DNA from: JABDDM01 sp038240295
GTDB taxonomy: Bacteria; Bacteroidota; Ignavibacteria; Palsa-1295
Reading direction: 5' to 3'
Assembly (NCBI GenBank): GCA_038240295.1
Contig: JBBSDW010000128.1
Span: 1-9,645 of the forward strand
DNA length: 9,645 nt
Position numbers and translations under genes: made by a program. Shown one piece after another: positions 1 through 6,332 of the stretch (the stretch's first letter is position 1; every line of letters begins with the position of its first letter). The notes below the pieces were generated by a model. That model ran no database searches. It worked only from the letters and a program-made list of their open reading frames with translations, and was not told the DNA's origin.

Positions 1-2126
1 CTGAAAAAACAACGACGATCGTCGCCTGCGATTCTTTCGTCATCGAGCAAACACATATAAGAAGTACCGAACGCATCGCAGTCGAATTTCCCTTTCGATC
101 ACCGAGGGATTCAACAACATTACGCGCCGGTGAACTTGTCGAGCTCACAGGCACGCTCGAGCCCCTGACAGAAGCTCGTAATCCGTATGAATACCCCGCG
201 GACGAGCATGCATTCTCGCGGTATGCTGTGACATCCCGATTGATGATCAAAAATAAGTATGACGTCGTCGATAAAGGAGCATCGAAGTCAGATATTTTAA
301 GAGCCTTTGATCGTTTTTGTGCGAACGGCCGCAGCGTTGCGACTCGCGCGATCGCTGCTTCGATCACCGATAGTTTGGCACGCGGGTTTGTCGAAGCTGT
401 TGTCCTTGGCGAGCGCTCCGACCTACCCGCATCCACGCGTTCCGATTTTACAGATGCCGGCGTCGCACATATTCTTGCTGTGAGTGGGTTCAATGTCGCG
501 ATCATCGCCTTATTGATCGCGCAGTTATTGCGCTTGATCGGACTTCGACAACGGCGAGTGAAGTTGATCCTGACGATGCTTACAGTCTTCGGATATTCAG
601 CGATCGTCGGGTTTGAACCCTCCGTTGTCCGCGCGCTTATCATGATCGAGATCTATCTGCTCTCGCGACTCCTCGAACGCAAAGCCGATCCCCTTAATGT
701 TATCGCCTCTGCAGGACTTGTTACACTTCTCATTCGGCCATTCGATCTTTTCGATGGCGGATTTCAACTTTCGTATGCTGCCGTTTTGGGCCTGGCTGTG
801 ATCTATCCGGAGCTTCGGCGACTATGGAAACTTCAAGAGATGACTGCCAAACGCGTTGGCATTCGTCGCCCGCTTGCTGAGGCATTCGCCGTTTCCCTCG
901 CTGCTACGATAGCAACCTTGCCGGTTACGATCTGGCATTTCCATCGGATCTCGATCGTCGGCTCCTTCGTCAACCTTCCGATCATTCCACTCGCAAGTGT
1001 GATCACGTCGCTCGGATTTTTGTTAATTCCCATACAAAGCCTGTCGCAGACGCTCGGCCAAATTTATGGCGACGGTGTGACCGCACTTAGTAACGTACTG
1101 CTTGGCCTGACGCATCTCTCAGCGAATCTTCCACGCGCATCCGTCGCTGTCGAGAGGCCTTCGCTGATCGTGTTGCTCGTGAGCATTGTTCTCTTGCTCT
1201 ACGTGGTTCGATCGGGCGATCTCAAGCATCTTGCTGCGCGAGGAAGTTTTGCGATCTCTATTCTGGCGTTCACACTTTTTCTTGTTCCCTTTTCAAGCCC
1301 GATCGTTCGCAATGAATCGCAACTTACGCTGATGGCCTATGACGTTGGCCAGGGTGATTGCTTCATGCTGGAGAGCCCGGAGGGCCATTCCTATTTTATC
1401 GATCTGGGAGGAATAAGCCTCTCAAATGTCACTCGCGCAGAGCGTGCGGTCATTCCGACGCTTGAGGGCGAGGGGATTCACGCGATTGATGCTGCATTCC
1501 TCACCCACATGCATCGCGATCACTATGGCGGTGCATCCATTCTGGCTTCCCGACCTGGCATTTCGACCTATTACTGGTCGGGCGAACGCGTGACCGATCC
1601 GCTTGCTTTTGCACTCGATCGAACGATCATTCGAGAGCATTCACATGTCGTCCGAATTTCGGCCGGTGACCGGATTCAACTCGAGCCCGATCTTATCGTG
1701 TATGCGTTGCACCCTCCGGGCGTGTTGGTCGATCGGCTCGGTCCGGCGCGCGGCGCACGATTGAACAATGGCTCCCTGGTGTTGAAAGTGGTCTACAAAA
1801 ATGCGAGTGCGCTTTTCCTGGGCGACATCGAAGCGGTCGATGAAGCAATGCTGGTGAGAAATTACGGAGCGCTCCTTCACAGCGATGTTGTAAAGGTTGC
1901 CCATCACGGAAGTGCAGGCAGCGTGCTGAATGAATTTGTACATGCCGTTTCGCCGCGTTACGCGATCATCTCCGTCGGTGAGAACAATCGTTACGGTCAT
2001 CCGGCGGCCTATGCATTAAATGTCTGGGGACATTCAGGAGCCAAAATACTTCGCACCGACCGGCAAGGAGCGATCATGCTTCGAAGCGATGGCGAACACT
2101 TTCGCATCGTCGATTGGAGATTGTGA
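1..2126 (+). CDS. comEC: ComEC/Rec2 family DNA-uptake channel protein, 5'-truncated by the window edge
   Basis: This is the inner-membrane channel that carries single-stranded DNA into the cytoplasm during natural transformation. The frame is open from base 3 to the TGA at 2124-2126 with no stop, so the gene starts upstream; an internal ATG-like start at 228 would cut off part of the N-terminal domain. Before base 228 the translation resembles the soluble N-terminal (DUF4131) region, including the Asn-Pro near its end. Next comes the polytopic Competence domain, with its signature (Gly-Val-Ala-His ... Ser-Gly-Phe-Asn) at 459-494 and many hydrophobic segments to about 1310. The C-terminus is a metallo-beta-lactamase-like domain: DVGQGD at 1341-1358, HxHxDH at 1506-1523, a GD pair near 1829, HHGS at 1902-1913 and GHP near 1997. 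All metal-ligand motifs appear intact, so the nuclease-like domain may be active. It ends 117 bp before ftsY, with no clear terminator between. Confidence 0.95.
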   Translation, partial: EKTTTIVACDSFVIEQTHIRSTERIAVEFPFRSPRDSTTLRAGELVELTGTLEPLTEARNPYEYPADEHAFSRYAVTSRLMIKNKYDVVDKGASKSDILRAFDRFCANGRSVATRAIAASITDSLARGFVEAVVLGERSDLPASTRSDFTDAGVAHILAVSGFNVAIIALLIAQLLRLIGLRQRRVKLILTMLTVFGYSAIVGFEPSVVRALIMIEIYLLSRLLERKADPLNVIASAGLVTLLIRPFDLFDGGFQLSYAAVLGLAVIYPELRRLWKLQEMTAKRVGIRRPLAEAFAVSLAATIATLPVTIWHFHRISIVGSFVNLPIIPLASVITSLGFLLIPIQSLSQTLGQIYGDGVTALSNVLLGLTHLSANLPRASVAVERPSLIVLLVSIVLLLYVVRSGDLKHLAARGSFAISILAFTLFLVPFSSPIVRNESQLTLMAYDVGQGDCFMLESPEGHSYFIDLGGISLSNVTRAERAVIPTLEGEGIHAIDAAFLTHMHRDHYGGASILASRPGISTYYWSGERVTDPLAFALDRTIIREHSHVVRISAGDRIQLEPDLIVYALHPPGVLVDRLGPARGARLNNGSLVLKVVYKNASALFLGDIEAVDEAMLVRNYGALLHSDVVKVAHHGSAGSVLNEFVHAVSPRYAIISVGENNRYGHPAAYALNVWGHSGAKILRTDRQGAIMLRSDGEHFRIVDWRL

Positions 2127-2202
2127 TTTGACCAATGAGGCTGACTGATCTCAGACGGCCAACCGAAGGAGCCTCCCAAGCCCTTTTGGTGTTCCTCGTT
2201 CG

Positions 2203-2227
2203 CTCAACGCAAAACGACTCAACGCAA
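2203..2227. repeat. Short direct repeat upstream of ftsY
   Basis: The 10-mer ctcaacgcaa occurs at 2203-2212 and again at 2218-2227, 15 bp apart start to start, ending 16 bp before the ftsY start codon. It could be an operator-like pair or chance. Nothing else in the 117-bp gap between comEC and ftsY stands out: no strong promoter, Shine-Dalgarno sequence or T-tract terminator was seen. Confidence 0.3.
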
Positions 2228-2243
2228 TCTTTACTCTGCTCCT

Positions 2244-3242
2244 ATGGGTTTTTTCGATAAATTCAAGCTCACAAAACTTCGCGACGGCCTTCGTAAATCG
2301 CACGACGATTTTGTTCGAAAGATCAACCGCGTCTTCTATCAATCGCGTGCGATCGACGATCAACTGATGTCTGAGATCGAAGAGACGATGCTTTTGGCAG
2401 ATATGGGCGTGATGACGACGGAGCAGATCATTGCGAATCTGATCGAAAAGATGACCTTCATGAAGTGGTCGAAAGCCGATCAGCTTCGCGACGAACTCCG
2501 GCTCGAGATCACCAAAGCGCTGACGCAAGATGGTACTCGCTCTCTTGCCGAAGATCCATTCTCGACGCCTGTCGATAAAAAGCCATACGTCATTATGATC
2601 GTCGGAGTGAACGGCGTCGGCAAAACTACGACGATCGGAAAGCTTGCATCGAACTATCGGAAAGCCGGAAAAAAAGTGATCATCGGTGCCGCCGATACCT
2701 TCCGTGCGGCCGCGAATTCGCAGCTGGAAGTGTGGGCCGAGCGAGCGGGCGTCGAGATCGTGCAGCAGCATCCTGGTGCCGATCCATCGGCCGTGGCCTA
2801 TGATACAGTCGCAGCTGCGATCTCGCGCGCAGCTGATGTTGTGCTGATCGATACCGCCGGTCGCCTGCACAATAAGGCGAACCTCATGCAAGAGCTTGGT
2901 AAAATGTCGCGCGTGATGCAAAAGCTCACACCTGATGCGCCGCACGAAGTTTATCTTGTGCTCGATGCGACGACCGGTCAAAACGCAGTACAGCAAGCGA
3001 AAGAATTTACAAAGGTCGCCCCGATCACCGGACTTGTGCTGACGAAGCTCGACGGCACAGCCAAAGGCGGCATCGTCGTCGCGCTCTCGAACGAATTCAA
3101 AATGCCCGTGCGCTATATCGGCGTCGGCGAGCAGATCGACGATCTCCAGCCATTCGATCCCGAACAATTCGCCAAGGCCCTCTTCGGCGACGAGATGTTC
3201 CAGGGGGAAGCGCAAACGGTGGAGGTTGAGGAGAGAGGATGA
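2244..3242 (+). CDS. ftsY: Signal recognition particle receptor FtsY
   Basis: FtsY is the SRP-receptor GTPase. It docks ribosome-nascent-chain-SRP complexes at the inner membrane, so that membrane proteins are delivered to SecYEG. The 332-residue protein has a helical N domain (about residues 1-100) and a G domain carrying the SRP-GTPase signatures: P-loop GxNGxGKTTT at residues 121-130, DTFRAAA from 151, DTAGR at 203-207, TKLDG at 267-271 followed by the Lys-Gly-Gly element, and the C-terminal Gly-Val-Gly-Glu closing motif. It lacks the long acidic A domain of E. coli FtsY and is the compact NG form common in many phyla. The ATG at 2244 is chosen because the Met-Gly-Phe-Phe N-terminus is typical of compact FtsY proteins. 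There is no Shine-Dalgarno sequence upstream. It stands alone, with the accessory interval directly downstream. Confidence 0.97.
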   Translation: MGFFDKFKLTKLRDGLRKSHDDFVRKINRVFYQSRAIDDQLMSEIEETMLLADMGVMTTEQIIANLIEKMTFMKWSKADQLRDELRLEITKALTQDGTRSLAEDPFSTPVDKKPYVIMIVGVNGVGKTTTIGKLASNYRKAGKKVIIGAADTFRAAANSQLEVWAERAGVEIVQQHPGADPSAVAYDTVAAAISRAADVVLIDTAGRLHNKANLMQELGKMSRVMQKLTPDAPHEVYLVLDATTGQNAVQQAKEFTKVAPITGLVLTKLDGTAKGGIVVALSNEFKMPVRYIGVGEQIDDLQPFDPEQFAKALFGDEMFQGEAQTVEVEERG

Positions 3243-3277
3243 TCGGGATTGACGAACACCTCAGATTGTTGAAGTGA

Positions 3278-3370
3278 ATGAGTCGAACGGAAAAATATGT
3301 ACTGAAGCATCTTGCTGAGGAGCTGAAAAAGGTAGAAAGCAGCAATGATGCGCTCACTCAACTGTCTTAA
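3278..3370 (+). CDS. Possible 30-residue ORF upstream of the ART relic
   Basis: An ATG at 3278 opens a 30-codon frame ending in TAA at 3370, 11 bp before the GTG that opens the ADP-ribosyltransferase remnant. The peptide is charged and probably helical (Glu-Glu-Leu-Lys-Lys core), with no family I recognise. It lies in a different frame from the ART relic. Either it is a frameshifted piece of that protein's original N-terminus, or it is a chance ORF in a decaying region. No Shine-Dalgarno sequence or promoter supports it. Confidence 0.2.
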   Translation: MSRTEKYVLKHLAEELKKVESSNDALTQLS

Positions 3371-3381
3371 CTCCCTGTGAG

Positions 3382-3851
3382 GTGACATTGATATACCATT
3401 ACACGAAGGATGGATATAAAAAAGTTAACGAAGAGCTGCGGAGCAACAAGGGAAGGCGTTCGGAATTGATCGTTCTGCTGGAGAAGGCGTTGAACCGACT
3501 CCCCAACCACGCTGGGATGGTTCACAGAACGGCAGAATTAACGAAGACACAAATACAAAGTTATCGAGTCGCATTTCGACGTAGCAAGCTGGTTCATGAA
3601 CCGACCTTCATCTCTACTTCAAGGTCACCTTGGATCGCGAGGGTGCGACCGAATTGTGGTCCACGAAGAGCTGGGCTATCGCCGGAGCTGAACTCGCGAC
3701 AGTAGCTACAGTAATTGAAAGCAGCAGGAGTTGCCAGAATGTCTTCATCAGAGTGGATGGCGTATGAAAAAGAGACAGCATTGAGGCGAACGCCGAGCTT
3801 CCAGTTCTAAGTTTCCTCCAAACCCAAATGGATTTTAATCGAAGAACAACT
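3382..3851 (+). pseudogene. Degraded ADP-ribosyltransferase (ART exoenzyme-fold) gene
   Basis: The frame opening at GTG 3382 reads like the N-terminal half of an ADP-ribosyltransferase exoenzyme domain (PF03496 type). It shows YTKDGYKKVNEELR early on, a pattern typical of the 'YT..GY..iN..LR' helix; then a Leu-Pro plus Val-His-Arg segment matching the NAD-binding 'vyRG' arginine; then FISTS at 3607-3621, the conserved STS motif. A TAG at 3703 and a TAA at 3709 then break the frame. In the same frame, 49 codons after STS, GVARMSSSEWMAYEKE ends in Glu-Lys-Glu (3766-3774). This fits the catalytic ExE motif and its preceding serine-rich turn. A Phe-Gln-Phe follows, then a TAA at 3808. The R-STS-ExE order of the family is therefore present but cut by three stops, so I call it a pseudogene of a toxin or effector-type enzyme that transfers ADP-ribose from NAD+ to a target. 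The segment between STS and ExE does not resemble the family and is probably frameshifted or replaced. The 3' limit is uncertain. Confidence 0.7.
3614..3748 (-). CDS. Possible 44-residue ORF with signal-peptide-like N-terminus
   Basis: Read on the minus strand, the ATG at 3748 starts a 44-residue frame whose first 26 residues look like a textbook Sec signal peptide: Met-Lys-Thr, a leucine-rich core, then Ala-Pro-Ala-Ile-Ala-Gln as a plausible cleavage site. Only 18 residues follow before a TAG at 3614-3616. It lies antisense to the part of the ART relic that lacks family resemblance, between the STS and ExE motifs. It may be the 5' end of an unrelated secreted-protein gene brought in by rearrangement, a tiny exported peptide, or coincidence. 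No promoter or ribosome-binding site was recognised. Confidence 0.2.
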   Translation of the reverse strand: MKTFWQLLLLSITVATVASSAPAIAQLFVDHNSVAPSRSKVTLK

Positions 3852-3855
3852 TCAT
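3835..3855 (-). pseudogene. Possible truncated start of a DUF5615 (PIN-like) toxin gene
   Basis: On the minus strand an ATG at 3855-3853 overlaps the TGA of the DUF433 gene by four bases (ATGA), the usual coupling for antitoxin-toxin pairs. It encodes Met-Lys-Leu-Phe-Phe-Asp, then TAA (3837-3835), then Asn. DUF5615 PIN-like proteins, the known partners of DUF433, commonly begin Met-Lys-(Leu/Phe)-Leu-Phe-Asp-(Gln/Glu)-Asn, so the TAA sits where a CAA or GAA codon would be. Beyond Asn-Pro I find no further resemblance in any minus frame. Only about eight codons support this, and the same bases also form the presumed 3' tail of the ART relic, so chance is possible. Confidence 0.4.
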
Positions 3856-4079
3856 GCAGCAATGAAAGCCGGGCGCTCGCGGTCCGATGCATAGGAGAGT
3901 ACTGCGCGGATATCCTCTTCGGTCAATTCTAGATAATCATTTAGGATATCCTCGTTCGACATCCCGCTGGCCAGCCAACCTAATACGTCCCAGACGGTTA
4001 TGCGCATGTGCCGGATGCACGGGCGGCCTCCACGCTTGCCTGCTTCGATCGTAATGATGTGCTGATAGTTCATCGCCAT
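3852..4079 (-). CDS. DUF433 family antitoxin-like protein
   Basis: The 75-residue protein matches DUF433 (VapB-like/MbcA-neighbour antitoxin family) throughout. The first half has Gly-Gly-(Arg)-Pro-Cys-Ile-Arg followed by Met-Arg-Ile-Thr-Val, corresponding to the family's 'GGkPvIrGtRI.V'. It continues with a Leu-Ala-Ser-Gly-Met-Ser-(Asn)-Glu-Asp-Ile-Leu helix and finishes with Tyr-Leu-Glu-Leu-Thr-Glu-Glu-Asp-Ile-Arg-Ala plus a Leu-Ser-Tyr-Ala helix. The usual Gly-Thr before the last Arg is His-Met here. Family members are small helix-turn-helix-type proteins, usually encoded just upstream of a DUF5615 PIN-like toxin that they are thought to neutralise. No intact toxin follows here, only a possible fragment. 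Translation may begin at 4079 or at the second Met two codons later (4073). It is convergent with the ART relic. An AT-rich stretch at 4096-4105 could hold its promoter. The frame is intact, suggesting recent arrival or continued selection as an orphan. Confidence 0.85.
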   Translation of the reverse strand: MAMNYQHIITIEAGKRGGRPCIRHMRITVWDVLGWLASGMSNEDILNDYLELTEEDIRAVLSYASDRERPAFIAA

Positions 4080-4146
4080 TGCTTGAGAAGTGCTGTAAAT
4101 TTTAACCTGCTGAGGCTCATTTTGATTCGGTTCTACCCATCATCAG

Positions 4147-4166
4147 ATCCTTCGGGGCTTTTTTTT
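4147..4166 (+). terminator. Possible weak intrinsic terminator before mutL
   Basis: A short C/U-rich stem closed by a UUCG tetraloop (ccttcggg core, about 3 bp including a G-U pair) is followed at once by a run of eight T (4159-4166). UUCG loops stabilise small hairpins and the T-tract is the clearest in the window, but the stem is too short for a confident call. It would end + strand transcription from the ART relic before mutL. Confidence 0.35.
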
Positions 4167-4217
4167 CAGTTTTGGTGTTCCGAATTAGCTTGACAAATCC
4201 GAGACCAACAATAACCC

Positions 4218-6239
4218 GTGAGTGATTCGATCATCCATCGTTTAAGTCCGCAACTGGCGCAGAAAATTGCAGCCGGTGAGGTCGTCACGCGTCCGGAATC
4301 GGTGGTCAAGGAGTTGATCGAGAATTCGATCGATGCAAAGGCCGAGACGGTCACGATCGTCCTGAAGAATGCGGGCAAGGCGCTGATCCAGGTGATCGAC
4401 GATGGCAAGGGGATGTCGCGCGCGGATGCGCAGATGTCGGTCGAGCGCCACGCAACAAGCAAGCTTTCGAAGCTTGATGATCTCGATGAACTGATCACCT
4501 TCGGATTCCGCGGCGAAGCACTTGCGGCGATCGCGAGTGTTTCGCAATTTGAACTACGCACGCGGCGGCGTGAAGATGAACTGGGCACGCTCGTCGAAGT
4601 TGAAGGAGGCATCCGCCGAAAGTTCGAAGCGACGGCGTGCGATGAAGGCTCTGCGATCTCGATCCGAAATCTCTTCTTTAATATTCCTGCACGAAGGAAA
4701 TTCATGAAGAGCGAAGCGACGGAGTTCAAGCATATCGTAGACACCGTAACCAAAGCCGCGCTCGCGCATCCCGACGTTCGCTTTATTCTCGTGAGCGATT
4801 CCGATTGTGTCTTCGATCTTCCCGCTTTTCGTCCGCTGCCGGAGCGCATCGAACAGATCTTTGGCGCCAGACTTCGTGGCGCACTGATTCCAGTTGAAAA
4901 CGTCTCAAGCGCGATGCACGTCTTCGGATTTGTGAGCGCGCCGAGTTTCGTCAAACGCGTTCGGACCGAACAGTTTTATTTCGTCAACGGCCGACCGGTG
5001 CAGTCGCGGAGTTTGAGCTATGCCGTGCAAAGCTCCTACGAGCACATGGTCGAGAAGGGTGCGTTTCCTTCTGCGTTTCTTTTTATCGAGCTTCCGCCAT
5101 CCAAGCTCGATGTGAATGTGCATCCGCAAAAGCTCGAGGTAAAATTTGAGGATGAGCGCGGCGTTGCAGAGGAGGTTCGTCGTGCGATCCAGGCCGCCCT
5201 TCAGCGCGCAACGCAGGCAAACGTGGCCGATGGGGGGATCATGCCCGAGATGACGCTCCCGGAAAATATCAATAATACCGGCAAGATGGCGCGCATGCGC
5301 TTTCCTGAATATGCGACGGCAAATGGATCCGCTGCCGAACTCACGAGCGGGGCAGAGCGCGCAACTGCAACACCAACCGGTTCTACGAGCACCTCCAACG
5401 GAAGTGTGTCGAAGAATCCCGTGCCGCCGCACAAACGCGATCAATCGCAGGGACTCGGAACGCTCGAACGATTATTTGGTGCGACCGCTCCAGACATGTT
5501 TCGCGGCAACGCGATGGCGGAGTCGGCCGGTTTGGGCGGCGCTGCGATCACAAAAGACGGTGGAAAAATTTCAATCCCATTAAGCACATCGCAACCCGAG
5601 CGTTCTCCGCTTGCTGCGGAAGTCTTGCGCGATAAGCCGGTGCTCTGGCAGTTGCACAACAAATATATTTTCTCGCAGATCAAGTCCGGACTCATGATCG
5701 TCGATCAACACGTCGCCCATGAGCGTATCCTCTATGAGCGCGTCCTACGGTCGATCGAAGAGAACGCGCCCTATTCACAGCAATTGCTTTTTCCTCAAAC
5801 GATCGACCTTGTTCCGCGTGAGATGGCGCTCATCAAAGAATTGCTGCCCGAGCTCACGCGACTCGGATTTCAGATTCGCTTTTTTGGAGGTGTCAGCATT
5901 GTTGTCGAAGGTATTCCTGGCGATGTCCGGAGCGGCAGAGAAGAGTCGATCCTTCGGGAAGTGCTGGAGGCGTATGAAGAATTCGGCGAGACAAAATTGC
6001 TCGCGGGCCGTGAAGCGCTTGCCGCAAGCTTTGCATGCCGCGCTGCGATAAAATCTGGCGACAAACTGCAGCAGGAAGAAATGCACGTATTGATCGAACA
6101 ACTTTTTCAGACCGCAGTCCCCTTCGTATGCCCGCATGGCCGCCCGATCGTCATCAAGCTCGCTGTCGATGAGTTGGACCGTAGATTTGGAAGAAGCCCG
6201 GTCGAGAACTTTGCGAAGATCCAATCTGCCGAAGCGTAG
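4218..6239 (+). CDS. mutL: DNA mismatch repair protein MutL, endonuclease type
   Basis: MutL links mismatch recognition by MutS to strand removal. The N-terminal GHKL ATPase is complete: KELIENSIDA at residues 31-40 (general-base Glu32, aligned with E. coli Glu29), DDGKGM at 61-66 and GFRGEAL at 96-102. The transducer domain contains the QFYFVNGRPV segment and a conserved NVHPQKLEV element. A low-complexity linker rich in Thr, Ser, Asn and Gly spans about 340-460. The C-terminal dimerisation domain carries the nicking motif DQHVAHERILYE (496-507), ACR at 606-608 and CPHGRP (638-643), the zinc-site set of self-nicking MutL proteins. MutH-dependent MutL lacks these, so this enzyme probably incises DNA itself. 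The usual Ala of DQHA is Val499, conservative. Start: GTG at 4218, giving a Ser-Asp-Ser-Ile-Ile N-terminus in register with the family. Length (673) is normal. No Shine-Dalgarno sequence is seen. Confidence 0.97.
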   Translation: MSDSIIHRLSPQLAQKIAAGEVVTRPESVVKELIENSIDAKAETVTIVLKNAGKALIQVIDDGKGMSRADAQMSVERHATSKLSKLDDLDELITFGFRGEALAAIASVSQFELRTRRREDELGTLVEVEGGIRRKFEATACDEGSAISIRNLFFNIPARRKFMKSEATEFKHIVDTVTKAALAHPDVRFILVSDSDCVFDLPAFRPLPERIEQIFGARLRGALIPVENVSSAMHVFGFVSAPSFVKRVRTEQFYFVNGRPVQSRSLSYAVQSSYEHMVEKGAFPSAFLFIELPPSKLDVNVHPQKLEVKFEDERGVAEEVRRAIQAALQRATQANVADGGIMPEMTLPENINNTGKMARMRFPEYATANGSAAELTSGAERATATPTGSTSTSNGSVSKNPVPPHKRDQSQGLGTLERLFGATAPDMFRGNAMAESAGLGGAAITKDGGKISIPLSTSQPERSPLAAEVLRDKPVLWQLHNKYIFSQIKSGLMIVDQHVAHERILYERVLRSIEENAPYSQQLLFPQTIDLVPREMALIKELLPELTRLGFQIRFFGGVSIVVEGIPGDVRSGREESILREVLEAYEEFGETKLLAGREALAASFACRAAIKSGDKLQQEEMHVLIEQLFQTAVPFVCPHGRPIVIKLAVDELDRRFGRSPVENFAKIQSAEA

Positions 6240-6278
6240 CACTGCAGTCGGGTGTGACCGGTTTGCGATGCATTCGAC

Positions 6279-6298
6279 AATCTGATCGGGCCCAGATT
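6279..6298. repeat. Perfect 6-bp inverted repeat downstream of mutL
   Basis: aatctg (6279-6284) pairs with cagatt (6293-6298) across an 8-bp loop, in the 93-bp gap between mutL and the next gene. No T-tract follows, so it is not a standard intrinsic terminator. It might be a small operator or a chance palindrome. The rest of the gap shows nothing recognisable. Confidence 0.3.
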
Positions 6299-6332
6299 CG
6301 CGTATTGAAAGTAAGAACCGATCACAAGCTCC

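Larger units (their letters stand above)
3243..4217. other. Accessory interval between ftsY and mutL (relic island)
   Basis: This stretch of about 975 bp separates two conserved genes. It contains a broken ADP-ribosyltransferase gene, tiny ORFs and a DUF433 gene on the opposite strand. Its word composition differs from its surroundings: GATC occurs about 4 times here (near chance), against roughly 36 times in the first 2.15 kb and 27 times in the 2.0 kb of mutL, counted by eye. The difference fits acquired DNA that has not taken on the host's word bias. I found no flanking direct repeats, integrase or tRNA to show how it arrived. Confidence 0.5.

Noticed and set aside
2151..3215. 354-codon open frame on the minus strand opposite ftsY
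   Set aside because: It is fully antisense to a textbook ftsY, its translation resembles no family, and the GATC/ATC codon bias removes antisense stops.
4190..4195. TTGACA hexamer upstream of mutL as a -35 box
   Set aside because: At 16-18 bp downstream there is no -10-like hexamer before the GTG start at 4218; a Bacteroidota-type TAnnTTTG box with correct spacing was not found either.
4905..5444. 179-codon minus-strand frame inside mutL
   Set aside because: It overlaps the conserved transducer domain and linker of mutL; its composition (Arg/His/Cys-rich) is typical of an antisense shadow.
4218..6239. GATC abundance taken as evidence for Dam/MutH-directed mismatch repair
   Set aside because: This MutL carries the DQHxxxE, ACR and CPHGRP endonuclease motifs, which belong to MutH-independent repair; no mutH or dam is visible.
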